A stretch of 64,000 bases of DNA from Chondrus crispus. Its lineage: Eukaryota > Rhodophyta > Florideophyceae > Gigartinales > Gigartinaceae. Within the stretch, counting starts at the first letter, position 1. Each line of letters starts with the position of its first letter. Made by a program: the position numbers and the translations under genes. The notes beneath the pieces are model-generated. The model made no database searches, was not told the origin of the DNA, and saw nothing but the letters and a program-made list of their open reading frames with translations. The stretch lies in the NCBI RefSeq assembly GCF_000350225.1, contig NW_005179131.1, positions 378,781 to 442,780 on the forward strand, given 5' to 3'. Shown here one piece after another: positions 36,201-48,246 of this stretch.

Positions 36201-37990
36201 GCCGTCTTGGCGTTGAGGCGGCGGTAATCAACGCAGAACCGAAGAGAGCCGTCTTTCTTCGGTACGAGCACCACCGGGGACGCCCACTCGGTGCTCGCGG
36301 GCTCGATGACGCCGGCGTTCAACATCTTGCTGACCTCCTTTGCGACCATTTCGCGCACTGCCGGCCCCTTACGATAGGGTATCGAGCGTATCGGCTTCGT
36401 ACCCGGTTCGAGGGCAATGCGGTGCTCCGTGGCTCGGATCGTTCCGAGTGCACCGCTCCACAGACTCGAGTGCTTACGGAGCATCTCGAGTACGTGGCCA
36501 CGGAGCTTGTCATTCTCGATGTAGGACAAGTCGATTTCTTTTTTCCAATCCATCGGCGGATTTTCGAGATCCTTTTTATGGGGAAGTACAGTACTCCACG
36601 CCGTCGGGTGGCATAAAGATGACCGTTCGTCCGGGTCGACTCTCCTGCCCCCGGCGGTTGTCTTATCGTCGGAGTTGGATCGACCAACTCTTACCGCCCC
36701 GACTTGATCGGTCAAGTCGGTCAGATGTAGCGCGTGCGCGATCCCCTCGGCGACCCTACGTTCGGGCGTGAGGATCGCGAGGGGGTTGCGCTTCGCGTAT
36801 CCCACGACGGTGTGCTTCGAAAGCCGCCTCCCTCGTTGCGAGAAGTTTGCGACGATGACGCCGAAGGTCTGGTTCGGCAGGACCTCGACGACGCCATTCG
36901 TCAGCCTCACTCCATGTCGATGTTGGAGTGAGGGCTTTGGCTCCAGGAAAACGAGGCCCCTCCCCGCGGTTGTCACGCGCACTCGGGCTTGCGACATCGC
37001 GGGGATTATAACCCAGCGGGCGATTCGGATCGCCTGCAGGGCCTCATCCCGTACATCCGGCCGGCTCTTTTGACGTCCGTGCCGCCTGGTAGGGGGAGTC
37101 GGCTCCCCCTTTCCGTCGACTATGGCTACGGAGCCACCTTGACGAAGTTCGAGCTTCTGTCCGTCGATGTCTATGCTGCGCACGTGCGCATCGATGAACG
37201 CCGTACCCAACAGAACGGGAACAGCGAGCTGTTCGGCCACCACGAAAGGTATGCGGAACGTCGTGTTCCGCAACCGGACCGTGAGGCGGACGACCGCCGT
37301 AAGTCGAAGTGGGTTGCTGTTCGCGCCCGCCAGTCGGGGTAGTGGGGCGTGCCGTATTACGTAGCGGGCCCAGTCGGGAGGGAGGTCGGCCTTTCTCACT
37401 AAGTTGTACCCCGAGCACGTATCGACGGCAATCGTGTGAGGTTTGAACGCATTGCCTTCGGTGGCCACAGAGCCCAGGACGTTATATATTTTCGACGTCA
37501 TTAGGCATACGATGCCGTCCACCACCTTACACGCGACCTTGTCCGCGAGATCGTTCCGCCGAGGTCGTCCCCTACGGTTCTGGCCCCTCTTGCGTTTCCT
37601 TCTGCCGGAGTCGCGGGGCGTCCGCGGTTCAGTGACGCCCTCTCGGGTACTTGGTTCCGTATGTACCGGACAATTTGTTGGCGGGTCTTGGCTCACGATA
37701 GTCAGGGGGTCGACCGGCTCTTGACGGTCTTCGTTGCCCCCTTCGCGTAGGTTAAACAACACCGGGACTTCGGGCGTCCCGGTGTGGGTCCCTTTTGACG
37801 TCGGGCTTACAGAAGCCTCTGCGTTCGCTCCCGCCTGTATCGGCGTTGCCGGAATCCCCATGCTCGTGTCCGGCGGCGAGGGATATATTATCGGCAAATA
37901 ACCCCCGTGCCCATGGTGAACACGTGGGGTACGGTCTAGTTCGAGGGGACAAGACGGCTCACGCGACCGCGTGTACGTAACCGTCTTTAC
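33266..37990 (-). CDS. Inner chromovirus pol: protease, RT, RNase H, integrase, chromodomain (fossil)
   Basis: Reading right to left: a protease-like motif VDTCSGYNLV near 37400-37430. Reverse transcriptase covers about 36600-35900, with YRRLNAKTAADSYPLPRMDD near 36200 and the YLDDVIVFSR active site near 35920. RNase H follows from about 35500 (MIDTDASAYQLGC). The integrase zinc finger is near 34430-34580, and the core includes IDILGPLPKTK near 34340 and LLSDNGPQFN near 34170. The C-terminal chromodomain lies at about 33330-33480 (TEFLIKWADYDQPTWTART). The domain order identifies a Ty3/gypsy chromovirus. The pol frame is -1 relative to gag. Confidence 0.9.
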
Positions 37991-40555
37991 CCTTTTTTCG
38001 AACTACCCGTGCTATCGGAGCTAACTTCCTGGCTATCGGTAGTCAGGCCTTCGTGGGGTCCTTGGCCGCGTGGGTCGGGACGATTCCTCCACTGCGGCCG
38101 TGTGTCATTGGCGAAGTACTCGGGTCCTTCTTGACCTTCAGCTGCGACGATCGGACGTCGCAGGATCTGAGGGACAGGGAGAACCGGTTCTCCTTCGTGA
38201 CCCTCCTCGGGTAGAGGGTACCAATCCTCTACCCAATCTTGCAGATACATGATTGCGTTCTGTACCTGCTGCGGTAACCGAGAACGGTCTCGGTCCCCTC
38301 TCCCTCCTTGACGGGGATACCGTGCGTTCGCCTGCCGGTAGTCGGGTCGATCCCGGCGATCGAGCTCGGTACGACGATACCCGCCTCCACAGGGGGCGAA
38401 GCGTGCGCCCCCACCCGACCGATTCGGGAAACCTTGACGCAGGGGACGGCCCTCGCCGACCGACTGCCGGAGGAGGTTACGCGCACCGGGGCGCGTCTCC
38501 ATCTGGTAGCGGTAGTTCCTGTACGCCGTGAACATACGTTGTTCCGGCGAAAGGAATGGGCAGGCGTACATGGCGTGTCCGTACGTTCGGAATAGCCAGC
38601 ACACATACGCGCTGCCGTCCGTGGAGGCGAAGGCCGCCGCGTGGCGCGCCTCCTCATCGGTGAGGAGGGGCACGCTGGGTGCTTCGCCTCCTGCAGCTCG
38701 GTCCGAAATGTCGAGTTCTGCGACCCGGGGGTCCGTACCCCTTGCTCCTCTTGGAGTGGCGGCGAACGCGGTCGCGTAACTCGACGTGGTTCCGGTCGAC
38801 ATCGGTGAGAGAGGTCGGCTTCCCACCGGCAATGCCCCTTGCGTAATGAGGACAGGGTCGGCTTGCCACTCATCTTCCCCGACATGGAGGGTCGAGGCGG
38901 GCGAACTTGTTGCCGCGGACTTCGTAGTCAGGCCAGCCCTCCCTGCCGGTTTCGAATCCGGCAGAGGTAAACCGCGCCGAGCGCGGTAAGTGGTTCCTTC
39001 TGCAGTTGCGATACGGCGGATGGTCGGAAGATCGGTCTTCTGGCGGCTCGGCAGCCGCTGCACTGTCTCGGAAACTGCAGCACGGGTCGCAGGAGCGAGT
39101 CCTCGCACGAAGTAGTGCGCGAGGGACTGCTCGGAGTACACTGCCGTGCACCGGAACGCGGCCGTTTCGAGCCGGTCCGCGAACGTGCTCTCCGTTTCAT
39201 GAGATTGATGTCGCGCCGTCGCGACAGCGTCGTACGCTTTACCTAACACGTCGTCGGTTAGGTAGCGTTTCAGGAACTGGTTCACGAGCCCCGGCCAACT
39301 CACGTCGTCGTGTAGTTGTCCGGCGCGGAGGCCACGCATCGTATTACACGTATACAGGCGCTCCGCGTCGCGCTCTAAGAAGTGCGCGAGGACTCTCACC
39401 GCAACATCTTCGGTCCGGTGTTGCGGGTTGAAGGTTATCCAAATATCCATTAAGAACGGCAGCAGCTCGATCGGGTCCGTACCGTCGAAGCTACGCATTG
39501 TGGGACGGATCCCGCGACAGCGTTGGACGTACTTCGCGATCCGTCCGGCGTCACCCGAGGTGACGAGCCTCTAGGTGTTTTCCAAGCGGTACATACGATA
39601 GTCAGCGACGGCGCTGAACTCTTGGATCATCTTATGCACCGGTTCAAGCCCGGGCTCGGCGGAACCTAGCGTGCCGAAGGAGGTAACCGGTAGCGTACGG
39701 ACGTGTACCGGACCGGGAGGCTCGGCGTAATCCGCCAGCGGGTAGCCGCCCCAGAGAGGATCGACGGAGAACATGGGTTCTCCGGATCAGCGGGCGGCTC
39801 CTCCACGGTCCTGCTCGTCCGCGTACGATACGCGGTCCATTTGCCGCCTACTCCCGAAGATAGGCGGCAGTGCTTGGGTCTCGCACGCAAAATTCGCGCC
39901 CATCGGAGGGCAGTTTTCTTCCACAGTCCGACTGGCGTCGGCGCCCGTCGGACGCCAACCTTCCGGAGCGACGGAGCTCGGAGGTACGACACCACCGGGC
40001 CCTCTCGTGGGGGCACCGGACAGCCTTGCGGCCATGGTCCGTTCCATGTCACGAGCACGCTGTCGCGTAGCGTTGAGCTCGGCGGAGAGGTGTGCGAACG
40101 CACCCAACTGTTCTGCTGACGGGGACGGTCGATCGTCGGGACGTCTCGTCGAGATCGGCCTCGTGGGGCGACCTTGCCCGTGCAGTACGGGCTCTGCGAG
40201 GCGTGAGTCTTCGACGAGCACCAGTCACGAGTGTAACTCGTCGACTAGTGCTCCGAGGTTCTCCAAGGACTGGCTGACTCGATCGAACCTCCGTTCACGT
40301 AGGGAGCGGAGCTCGTCCATACATCGCGAGTAGACGGCGTCCGTCACGTCTATCCGGAGTGAAGTACGGACTTCTTCGATGTGGTCAGCTATGCGATCGA
40401 ACATCGCGGCTGCTTGTCCTTCGGGGGACTCGGGCGATGGCTCGCGGTCTCGGAGACCAGCGTCGCCGTCGCCGAACGGCGGTGATGGTGCATGCATAGC
40501 GGCCGCTCGGATCCGCCGGTTCGGACCGGATCGAGGTGGCGTATTCTTGACTCAT
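37987..40555 (-). CDS. Inner chromovirus gag (fossil)
   Basis: The first ATG after the 5' LTR is at 40555 (MSQEYATSIRSEPAD). An N-terminal coiled-coil-like segment (ELRSLRERRFDRVSQSLENL) lies near 40240-40330. The retrotransposon-gag capsid-like domain lies near 38960-39500 (DPIELLPFLMDIWITFNPQH). A nucleocapsid-like region with a GHAMYAC knuckle end is near 38550-38610, followed by an Arg/Gly-rich tail. It ends just after an A6 run next to the start of the pol frame. Confidence 0.8.
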
Positions 40556-40630
40556 CTCAACGCGTACGGACGCGGAGGGAAAGAAAGTCTTCTCCGAAAG
40601 ATCTCGGGGCCTTCTAGGTCGAGAGATCAC

Positions 40631-41260
40631 TGTAGCATAAACACCCCCAACGGCAGAGGGGTGTTGTTAACAGTCCGACGGTAACCCTTGATCGGCGGAA
40701 GACGGGAGACTCCTCCTGCTCACAGAACCGGGCACGGGCCCGGTAGCAGTGTGGTAGAGCGGGTTGGGGTAGGTCGCGCGCACGCACGAGCGGATCGACG
40801 CCTCGACGCCCCGGAGCAGCGCTGGGTGACGTACCAGCGCTGACGGGCGGAGGCGGATCCCGGCTCGCTCGCGTGTCGCGCAACCAGACCCGTGCCGGTC
40901 CCTAACTAAAAAGGCGTGCGAAGGTGTCGCCTAATTAGAGTAAGCTGGAGGGTTTTGCCGCGGTCGCGGATCGTGACCAAGCTACTTTGGTCCTCTCCCC
41001 GCCGGCGCCCTTCCTCCTATTTAATATACAATCGAAGTTATCATACCATAGTACAGTATCGTGCTACTGTACCAGTGCAGGTCGTCCCGCACTGTAATAC
41101 TGTCAGCCATCGGGCTGACAGCACACTGGTCGTACACGTGTGCTGGCGCGCGCGCTGTAAGATATGCGCGCGCGCACGCTGTAAGGTCCGTACCTTACAG
41201 CGAGATCTAGATCTAATTGCAAATCTAATGTACACAGTAGTCGTCGGCAATTATGCCACA
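40631..41260 (-). repeat. 5' LTR of the inner chromovirus
   Basis: A 630-base partner of 29525-30154, in the same orientation. It contains a TATTTAATATAC motif (about 41019-41030) and the self-complementary CTGTAAGG...CCTTACAG near 41155-41202. Confidence 0.92.
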
Positions 41261-43711
41261 GCGATCATGCACTTCTTAAAGTTCTCGAACGGCTGATCTT
41301 GCAGCTCCGTGGGGTTATAGAAATCGGGATCCGAATCTTTGCGCGTCATGTCGGTCAGAAGACGCGCAATCTTAGCGAACCCCTTAACGAATCGGAGGTA
41401 TACGTTACACGCCCCGAGGAACGAGCGCACTTGCGTCAACGTCCTCGAGAACGTGAACGTCTTGAAAGCGTCGGCCGCCGTATCAGCCACGCTCAACTTG
41501 CCTGGGGAGATGACGTGCCCCTGGTAGTGCGCCTTCGGTCGGAAGAAGCTGCACTTTTTGAGCTGTAGCGAGACACCGGAACTCCGCAGTAAGCTCAAGA
41601 CGGTATCGAGATGCCTCGCGTGTTCTCCGTGTGTACGAGAGAACACGATCACGTCGTCGAGATAGACGAGGCATATTTGCCAGCGGACTCCGGAGAGTAT
41701 TATGTCGAGCGCACGTTGGAAGGTTGCCGGTGCCCATTTGAGTCCAAACGGCATGCGCAAGTGGCGAAACGTGCCCATGTGCGTCGTAAACGTGGTCTTA
41801 TCCCGGTCTTCTGGAGCGAACGAGATCTGCCAATAACTGGAATTGCAGTCCAACGTGATGAAGACGGCGGCATCTCCTAACGAGTCGATGCAGTCGTCCA
41901 TCCGTGGCAGCGGATACGAATCCGCTGCGTTCTGCGCGTTGAGACGCTGGTAGTCCACGCAGAACCGAAGAGAGCCGTCTTTCTTCGGTCCTAGCACCAC
42001 GGGGGACGCCCATTCGGTGCTCGCGGGTTCGATAACCTCTGCGTTCAACATCTTGTTGACCTCCTTCGCGACCATTTCGCGCATGGCCGGGCCCTTCCGA
42101 TAGGGCATAGAACGAATCGGTTTCGTTCCCGGTTCGAGGGGAATGCGGTGCTCCGTGGCTTGGATCGTTCCAAGCGCACCGCTCCACAGACTCGAGTGCT
42201 TACGGAGCATCTCGAGTACGTGGCCACGGAGCTTGTCATCGTCGATGTATGACAGGTCGATCTGTTTTTCCCAATCCATCGGTGGATTTTCGGGATCCTT
42301 TTGCTGGTGGAGTACAGTACCTCAGGCCGTCGGTTGGCATAAAGATGACCGTTCGTCCTGTTCGACCCCCTGCCCCCGGCGGTGTTTTTATCGTCGGAGT
42401 TGGATCGGCCAACTCCTACCCCACCGACTTGATCGGTCAAGTCGGTCAGGTGTAGCGTGTGCGCAATCCCCTCCGCGACCTTACGTTCGGGAGTCACGAT
42501 CGCGGGGGGGTTGCGATTCGCGTATCTTACGACGGTGTGCTTCGGAAGCCTCCTTTTTCGTCGTGAGAAATTCGCGACGATGACGTCGAAGGTCTGATTG
42601 GGTAGGACCTCCACGACGCCATTCGTCAGCCTCACTCCATGTGGGTGTTGGAGTGAGGGCTTGGGTTCCAGGAACACGAGGCCCCTCTCCGCGGTTGTCA
42701 CACGGACGCGGGCTTGTGACATCGCGGGGATGGTAACCCAGCGGGCGATTCGGATCGCTTGCGGGACCTCCTCGCGTACGTCTGGCCGACCCGTGTGTCG
42801 CCCGTGTCGCCTGGTATGGGGAGTCGACTCCCCCTTTCCGTCGACGATGGCGACGGAACCGCCTTGGCGTAACTCCATTCGTTGAGCATCGATGTCGATA
42901 CATCGCACGTGCGTATCGATGAAGGCTGTGCCGAGGAGGACCGGCACGGCGAGCTGGTCTGCGACAACGAACGGAATTCGGAACACCGTGTTCCTCAACC
43001 GCACGGCCAGGCGGACGACGGCCGAAAGCTTGAGGGGGTTGCTATTCGCGCCTGCCAATCGTGGCAGAGGTGCGTTGTGCACGACGTAACGCGTCCAATC
43101 GGGAATATGGCCGGCCTTCCTCACCGGACTATACCCCGAGCACGTATCAACGACGATCGTGCGTGGTTTAAATGCATTTCTCTCTGTGGCTATCGCGCCG
43201 AGGACGTTGTAAATCTTCGACGTCATAAGGCAAATGACTCCGTCGACAACCTGCTGGGCGGCCTTATCGGTGAGGTCGTTCCGCCGGGGCCTTCGATTTC
43301 GGTGGTGGCCCCGCTTGCGTTTCCTTCTCCCTCTTTCTTGAGGCGTCCGCGGATCAGTGACGCCCCTCGGATTATTCGAGTCCGTACGACACAGACCGTT
43401 CTCCGGCGACCTTGGGCTCGCGGGAGTCAGGGGGTCGGACGAATCTTTTCGATCGTCGTTGCCCCCGTCGCCATCGTTACGCTTCACCGGGACGTCCGCT
43501 GTCCCGGTGTCTTGTCCTCTTAACGTCAGGCCTTCGGAGGCCTCGACGTGTGCTCCCTCCTGTATCGGCATTACAGGAGCTCCCGTGCTCGCCTCCGGTA
43601 GCGGGGGATGTATTATCGGACAATACCCCCCGTGTTCTTGGCGAGCACGCGGGGTTGGGTCTAGTTCGTGGGGAAAAGACGGCTCATGCGATCGCGTGTA
43701 CGTAACCGTCT
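41261..43711 (-). CDS. Outer chromovirus pol, 5' part: protease and reverse transcriptase (fossil)
   Basis: Reading right to left: the protease-like VDTCSGYSPV near 43125-43160, then reverse transcriptase about 42280-41300 with YPLPRMDDCID near 41900, FITLDCNSSYWQ near 41850 and YLDDVIVFSR near 41650. The pol frame is -1 relative to gag, as in the inner element. DNA identity to the inner pol is about 84% in the RT stretch I compared by eye (about 41820-41985 against 36090-36255). The inner element interrupts it at the left end, after the RT connection region. Confidence 0.85.
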
Positions 43712-46282
43712 TTACCCTTTTTTCGAACTACCCGTGCTACCGGAGCTAACCTCCTGGCTATCCACGGCCAGGTCTTCTTAGGGTAGCCGGCCGCGTGGGT
43801 CGAGACGATTCTTCCACTGCGGCTCAGCGGCCCTGGCGAAGTATTCGGATACTTCCGGGCCATAACCTGCGGCGTCCGGTCGTCGCAGGATATGGGGGAC
43901 GAAGCGAGTCGGCTCTCCTTCGTCACCCTCCGTGGGTAGAGGGTACGGATACTCTACCCAGTCTTGCAGGTACATTATCGCATTTTGTACCTGCTGGGGT
44001 AACCGAGAACGGTCTCGGTCCCCTCTCTCTCCTTAGCGCGGGTACCTTGTGTCCGCCTGGCGATAGGCGGGTCGATCCCGACGATCGACTTCGTTACGAC
44101 GGTACCCGCCTCCACGGGGGGCGAAGCGTGCGCCCCCACCCGATCGGTTCGGGAAACCGTGACGCGGGGAACGGCCCTTGCCCGCCGCTTGCCGGAGGAG
44201 ATTACGCGCACCGGGGCGCGTCTCCATCTGGTAGCAGTAGTTCCTGTACGCCGTGAACATCCGTTATTCCGGCGACAGGAACGGGCAGGCGTACATGGCG
44301 TGGCCGTACGTACGGCACATCCAGCAGACGTATGCACTTCCGTGCGTTGAGGCGAAGGCCGCCGCGTGCTGCGCCTCTTCATCGGTGAGGAGAGGCACTT
44401 GAGGCGCTGCACCCCCTGCATCTCGGCTCGAGATGTCGAGCTCTGCGACGCGAGGGTCCGTACCCCTTGCCATTCTTGGAGTGTGCGCGAAGGCAGTCGC
44501 TTAACTTGATGTCATTCCGGTCGACATCGGCGTGGGAGGTCGTCCTCTCACGGGCCCTGCTCCTTGCGTAATGAGGACAGGGTCAGCCTGCCACTCATCC
44601 TCCCCTACGTGGAGGGCTGAAGCGGGCGAACTTGTCACGGCGGACTTCGGAGTCCACCCCATCTTCCCTGCCGGTTTCGGATCCGGCAGAGGTAAGCCGC
44701 GCCGAGCGCAGTTAGTTGTCCCTTCCGCCGTTGCGATACGGCGGATAGTCAGAAGATCGGTCTTCTGGTTACTAGGCAGCCGTTGAACTGTCTCGGAAAC
44801 TGCAGCACGGGTCGCAGCTGCCAGTCCCCGCACAAATTAGTGCGCGAGGGATTGCTCGGAGAACACTGCCGTGCACCGGAACGCGGCCGTTTCCAGCCGG
44901 TCCGCAAATGTGTTCTCAGTCTTGTGCGGTTGTTGCTTCGCCGTAGCGACGGCGTGGTACGCTTCACCTAACACATCGTCGGTTAGGTAGCGTTTTAGGA
45001 ATTGATTAACGAGCCCCAGCTAGCTCACGTCGTCGTAGAGCTGGCCAACAAGGAGGCCACGCATCGTGTAACTCGTATACAGGCGCTCCGCGTCGCGCTC
45101 TAAGAAGTGCGCGAGGACTCTCACCGCAACACCTTCGGTAAGGTGTTGCGGGTTGAAGGTTATCCGAATATCCTTCAAGAACGGCAGCAGCTCGATCGGG
45201 TCCGTACCGTCGAAGCTACGCATCGTGGAACGGATCCCGCGACAGCGTTGGACGTACTTCGCGATCCGTCCGGCGTCACCCGAGGTGACGAGCCTCTAGG
45301 TGTTTTCCAAGCGGTACATACGATAGTCAGCGACGGCGCTGAACTCTTGGATCATCGTATGCACCGGTTCAAGCCCGGGCTCGTCGGGACCTAGTGTGCC
45401 AAAGGCAGTGATGGGTAACGTACGGACGTGTACCGGACCTGGATGCGCGGTGTAACCCGCTGGCGGGTAGCCGCCCCAGCGAGGATCGACGGAGAACATG
45501 GGTTCTCCGGATCGGCGAGCGGCGCCTCCACGGTCCTGTACGTCGGCGTACGATACGCTTTCCATCTGCCGCCTACTTCCAGGGATAGGCGGCAATGCTT
45601 GGGTCTCGCACGCAAAATTTGCGCCCATCGGAGGACGGTTTCCTTCCGCAGTTCGACTAGTGCCGGCGCCAGTCGGACGCCAACCTTCCGGAGCGACGGA
45701 GCTCGGAGGTACGACACCACCGGGCCCTCTCGTGGGGGCACCGGACAGCCTTGCGGCCATGGTCCGTTCCATGTCACGAGCACGCTGTCGCGTAGCGTTG
45801 AGCTCGGCGGAGAGGTGTGCGAACGCACCCAACTGTTCTGCTGACGGGGACGGTCGATCGTCGGGACGTCTCGTCGAGATCGGCCTCGTGGGGCGACCTT
45901 GCCCGTGCAGTACGGGCTCTGCGAGGCGTGAGTCTTCGACGAGCACCAGTCACGAGTGTAACTCGTCGACTAGTGCTCCGAGGTTCTCCAAGGACTGGCT
46001 GACTCGATCGAACCTCCGTTCACGTAGGGAGCGGAGCTCGTCCATACATCGCGAGTAGACGGCGTCCGTCACGTCTATCCGGAGTGAAGTACGGACTTCT
46101 TCGATGTGGTCAGCTATGCGATCGAACATCGCGGCTGCTTGTCCTTCGGGGGACTCGGGCGATGGTTCGCGGTCTCGGAGACCAGCGTCGCCGTCGCCGA
46201 ACAGCGGTGATGGTGCGTACATAGCGGCCGCCCTCGCATCCGCCGGTTCGGACCGGATCGAGGTGGCGTATTCTTGACTCAT
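43712..46282 (-). CDS. Outer chromovirus gag (fossil)
   Basis: The ATG at 46282 gives the same MSQEYATS start as the inner element. A coiled-coil-like N-terminal part, a capsid-like domain near 44700-45220 (DPIELLPFLKDIRITFNPQH) and a CX2CX4HX4C zinc knuckle near 44280-44330 (CWMCRTYGHAMYAC) are visible, then a basic Arg/Gly-rich tail. Roughly 480 bases (about 45685-46165) are identical to the inner gag, although pol has diverged strongly. Confidence 0.8.
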
Positions 46283-46336
46283 CTCAACGCGTACGGACGC
46301 GGAGGGAAAGAAAGTCTTCTCGGAAAGATCTCGGGG

Positions 46337-46357
46337 CCTTCTAGGTCGGGAGACCAC
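46337..46357 (-). other. Candidate primer binding site of the outer chromovirus
   Basis: Directly inside the 5' LTR, after one base, the minus strand reads TGGTCTCCCGACC, beginning with the TGG expected to pair with a tRNA 3' CCA end. The matching tRNA could not be named from the sequence. Confidence 0.45.
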
Positions 46358-47041
46358 TGTAGTATAAACACCCCCAACGGAGAGGGGTGTATACTCAGTT
46401 CATGCGGAGACCCTCGAGAAGGAGAAGACAAGGGAAAACGGAAACCCGCTACGGAACCGGAGCACGGGCCTGGGTAGCGTAGTAGAGCGGGATCAGAGAG
46501 GACGCGCGCACGCGCGAGCGGATCGACGCCTCGACGCCCCGGTGCGGTACTGGGTAACGATCCAGTACCAACGGGTGGAGGTGGATCCGGCTCGTGGGCG
46601 TGCGTCCTCTACCGGCGCTCGGTGTTTTCTAACGCGCGCGAAGGCGAAGGCGCGCGCTTAGAATAAGCGGGGAGTCGGCCCTCGACGATCGGTCGTCGAC
46701 AACTCCGTCCTTGTCGCCCTTCCCCGCCGCCGGTCCGCTCCATATTTAATGTACATAATAACCTATCATAATAGTACAGTACCGATGTACTGTAGCGACG
46801 TACTGTAGCGACGTACTGTAGCGGTCGGTCGACACTGTAATACTGTCAACCATCGGGGGCTGACAGTAGACGTGTGTGTGCGCTCTTCGGTCCCGCACGT
46901 ACACGTGTACACGTGCGCCCCTGTACTTCGGGGTACACGTGGTGGTACTGTAGAGCATCGAGACCTACAGTAAACGATCCGATTCTGAGTTGATCTAATC
47001 TAAAATAAAGCCCCAGGGGGGGTATGCTACAGATTGCACTC
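46358..47041 (-). repeat. 5' LTR of the outer chromovirus
   Basis: A 684-base uninterrupted LTR, TGTAGTATAAACACC to GTATGCTACA. It includes tandem GTACTGTAGCGAC copies at 46788-46825 and GTACACGTGTACACGTG at about 46899-46916, which recur in the other LTR copies. Confidence 0.9.
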
Positions 47042-47150
47042 CGCCGCGAAGTGCGTGACATTAGCGCCGCACTGCGCGACATGCCCCTCGAAACTATGCC
47101 GTGTCTCGAGCCAACGTGAACGCGCCACTAGCGGGATGGTCCGAGGTGAG

Positions 47151-47834
47151 TGTAGTATAACCCGCCCCAGGGGCTTTTTAGTTAGATTAGATCAACAACG
47201 GGATTTAGTGCTGTAGACCCCGATGCTCTACAGTACTACTGCGCGTGGCCACGTGTACCCCTCGGGTACCGGGCGCACTCGTGCACATGTGCACACGTGT
47301 ACCGCGCGGGACGGAAGCGCGCGCACACACGTGTACTGGCAGCCACGATGGCTGACAGTATTACAGTACGGTCCGATCTGTACTACAGTAGTCCACTACA
47401 GTACTTGGGTACTGTAGTGTTATCGATTGTTTTGTATATTAAATATGGAGCGGATCGGCGGGGTGGAGGAAGACAAGCACGGACTTGTCACCCACCAACC
47501 GTCAAAGTCCGACTTCCCGCTTATTCTAAGGTAGCGCTCGGTAACTACCTTAAAGCGGCACCGAGCGCGGGTTGAGGACGCGCGCAGTACGCTCACGAGT
47601 TGGCTCCGCCTCCGCCCATCGGTACTGGATCGTTACCCAGTACCGCGCCGGGGCGTCGAAACGTCGAACCGCTCGCGCGTACCGGCGTCCTCCCCGTTCC
47701 CGCTCTACCACGCTACCCGGGCCCGCTGCCCGGTGCCGTTAGCTGGTGTCCCGCTTCACCCCCGTTACCTCGATCGAAAAGGGTCTCGGTCGAACTGTGC
47801 ATACACCCCTATCGCTGGGGGTGTTTATGCTACA
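47151..47834 (+). mobile_element. Solo LTR of the chromovirus family (fossil)
   Basis: A 684-base LTR in plus orientation, 110 bases right of the outer element, flanked by GTGAG (47146-47150 and 47835-47839). It starts TGTAGTATAACCC and ends TTTATGCTACA. No internal sequence remains. Confidence 0.88.
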
Positions 47835-47839
47835 GTGAG

Positions 47840-48246
47840 GCGGGAGACGAAGAGCAAACTTTCCGTCGTTCTTACACGTCAGACGGTAGCGGGAGAAGCA
47901 ATTCGCTCAGGGTAAGCGGAGGAGAGCCTCCTTCGCGAGGCGCCTTGATCTTTGTCTCACAAACCCTCCATTTGCTTCGCACCTGGGCTCCTTACGCAGC
48001 ACCACGAGTGCCCTTCACCACCCGTCGAGACCTAGGCGCCCAATTGCTCCATTCGCACTTCTTATACTCGTCCCCCACTGCGCATCCCCCGAGCGATTGC
48101 GCCCCTTGCTCCTGGACACGTCATCCCGGCCTCACACCACATCAACACCAACCCTGGCATCACGAGAGAAATAAATGAGCTCCAGTACGTTTCCCCAGGC
48201 AAGCATCCATCTCCTCAAATAAGCCCCACTGGCGTGACCCCATTGC
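47840..48246. other. Unassigned DNA between the solo LTR and the CACTA remnant
   Basis: About 400 bases, C-rich on the plus strand between 47940 and 48170. No domain or terminal repeat is seen. It may include the missing left end of the CACTA element, but no CACTA terminus was found. Confidence 0.35.

Larger units (their letters stand above)
29525..41260 (-). mobile_element. Inner Ty3/gypsy chromovirus inserted in the outer one (fossil)
   Basis: An 11.7 kb minus-strand element with two 630-base LTRs (29525-30154 and 40631-41260) that differ at about 6 positions (99% identity). It is flanked by GCGAT (29520-29524 and 41261-41265), which interrupts the outer element's pol between RT and RNase H. 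Order: 5' LTR, gag, pol with C-terminal chromodomain, about 3.1 kb, 3' LTR. It is a young insertion. The large frames are long and the element looks close to whole, with a few breaks. Confidence 0.92.
21750..47041 (-). mobile_element. Outer Ty3/gypsy chromovirus with nested insertions (fossil)
   Basis: Minus-strand element with 3' LTR 21750-23739 and 5' LTR 46358-47041, flanked by the 5-base duplication GATTG (21745-21749 and 47042-47046). Internal order from the 5' side: gag, protease, reverse transcriptase, RNase H, integrase, chromodomain, then about 3.4 kb before the 3' LTR. A second chromovirus (29525-41260) sits in its pol, and two solo-LTR-like insertions sit in its 3' LTR. Without these it would be about 12 kb. 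The first ~190 bases of the two LTRs differ at about 7% of positions, so it is clearly older than the inner element. It is broken in several places. Confidence 0.9.
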
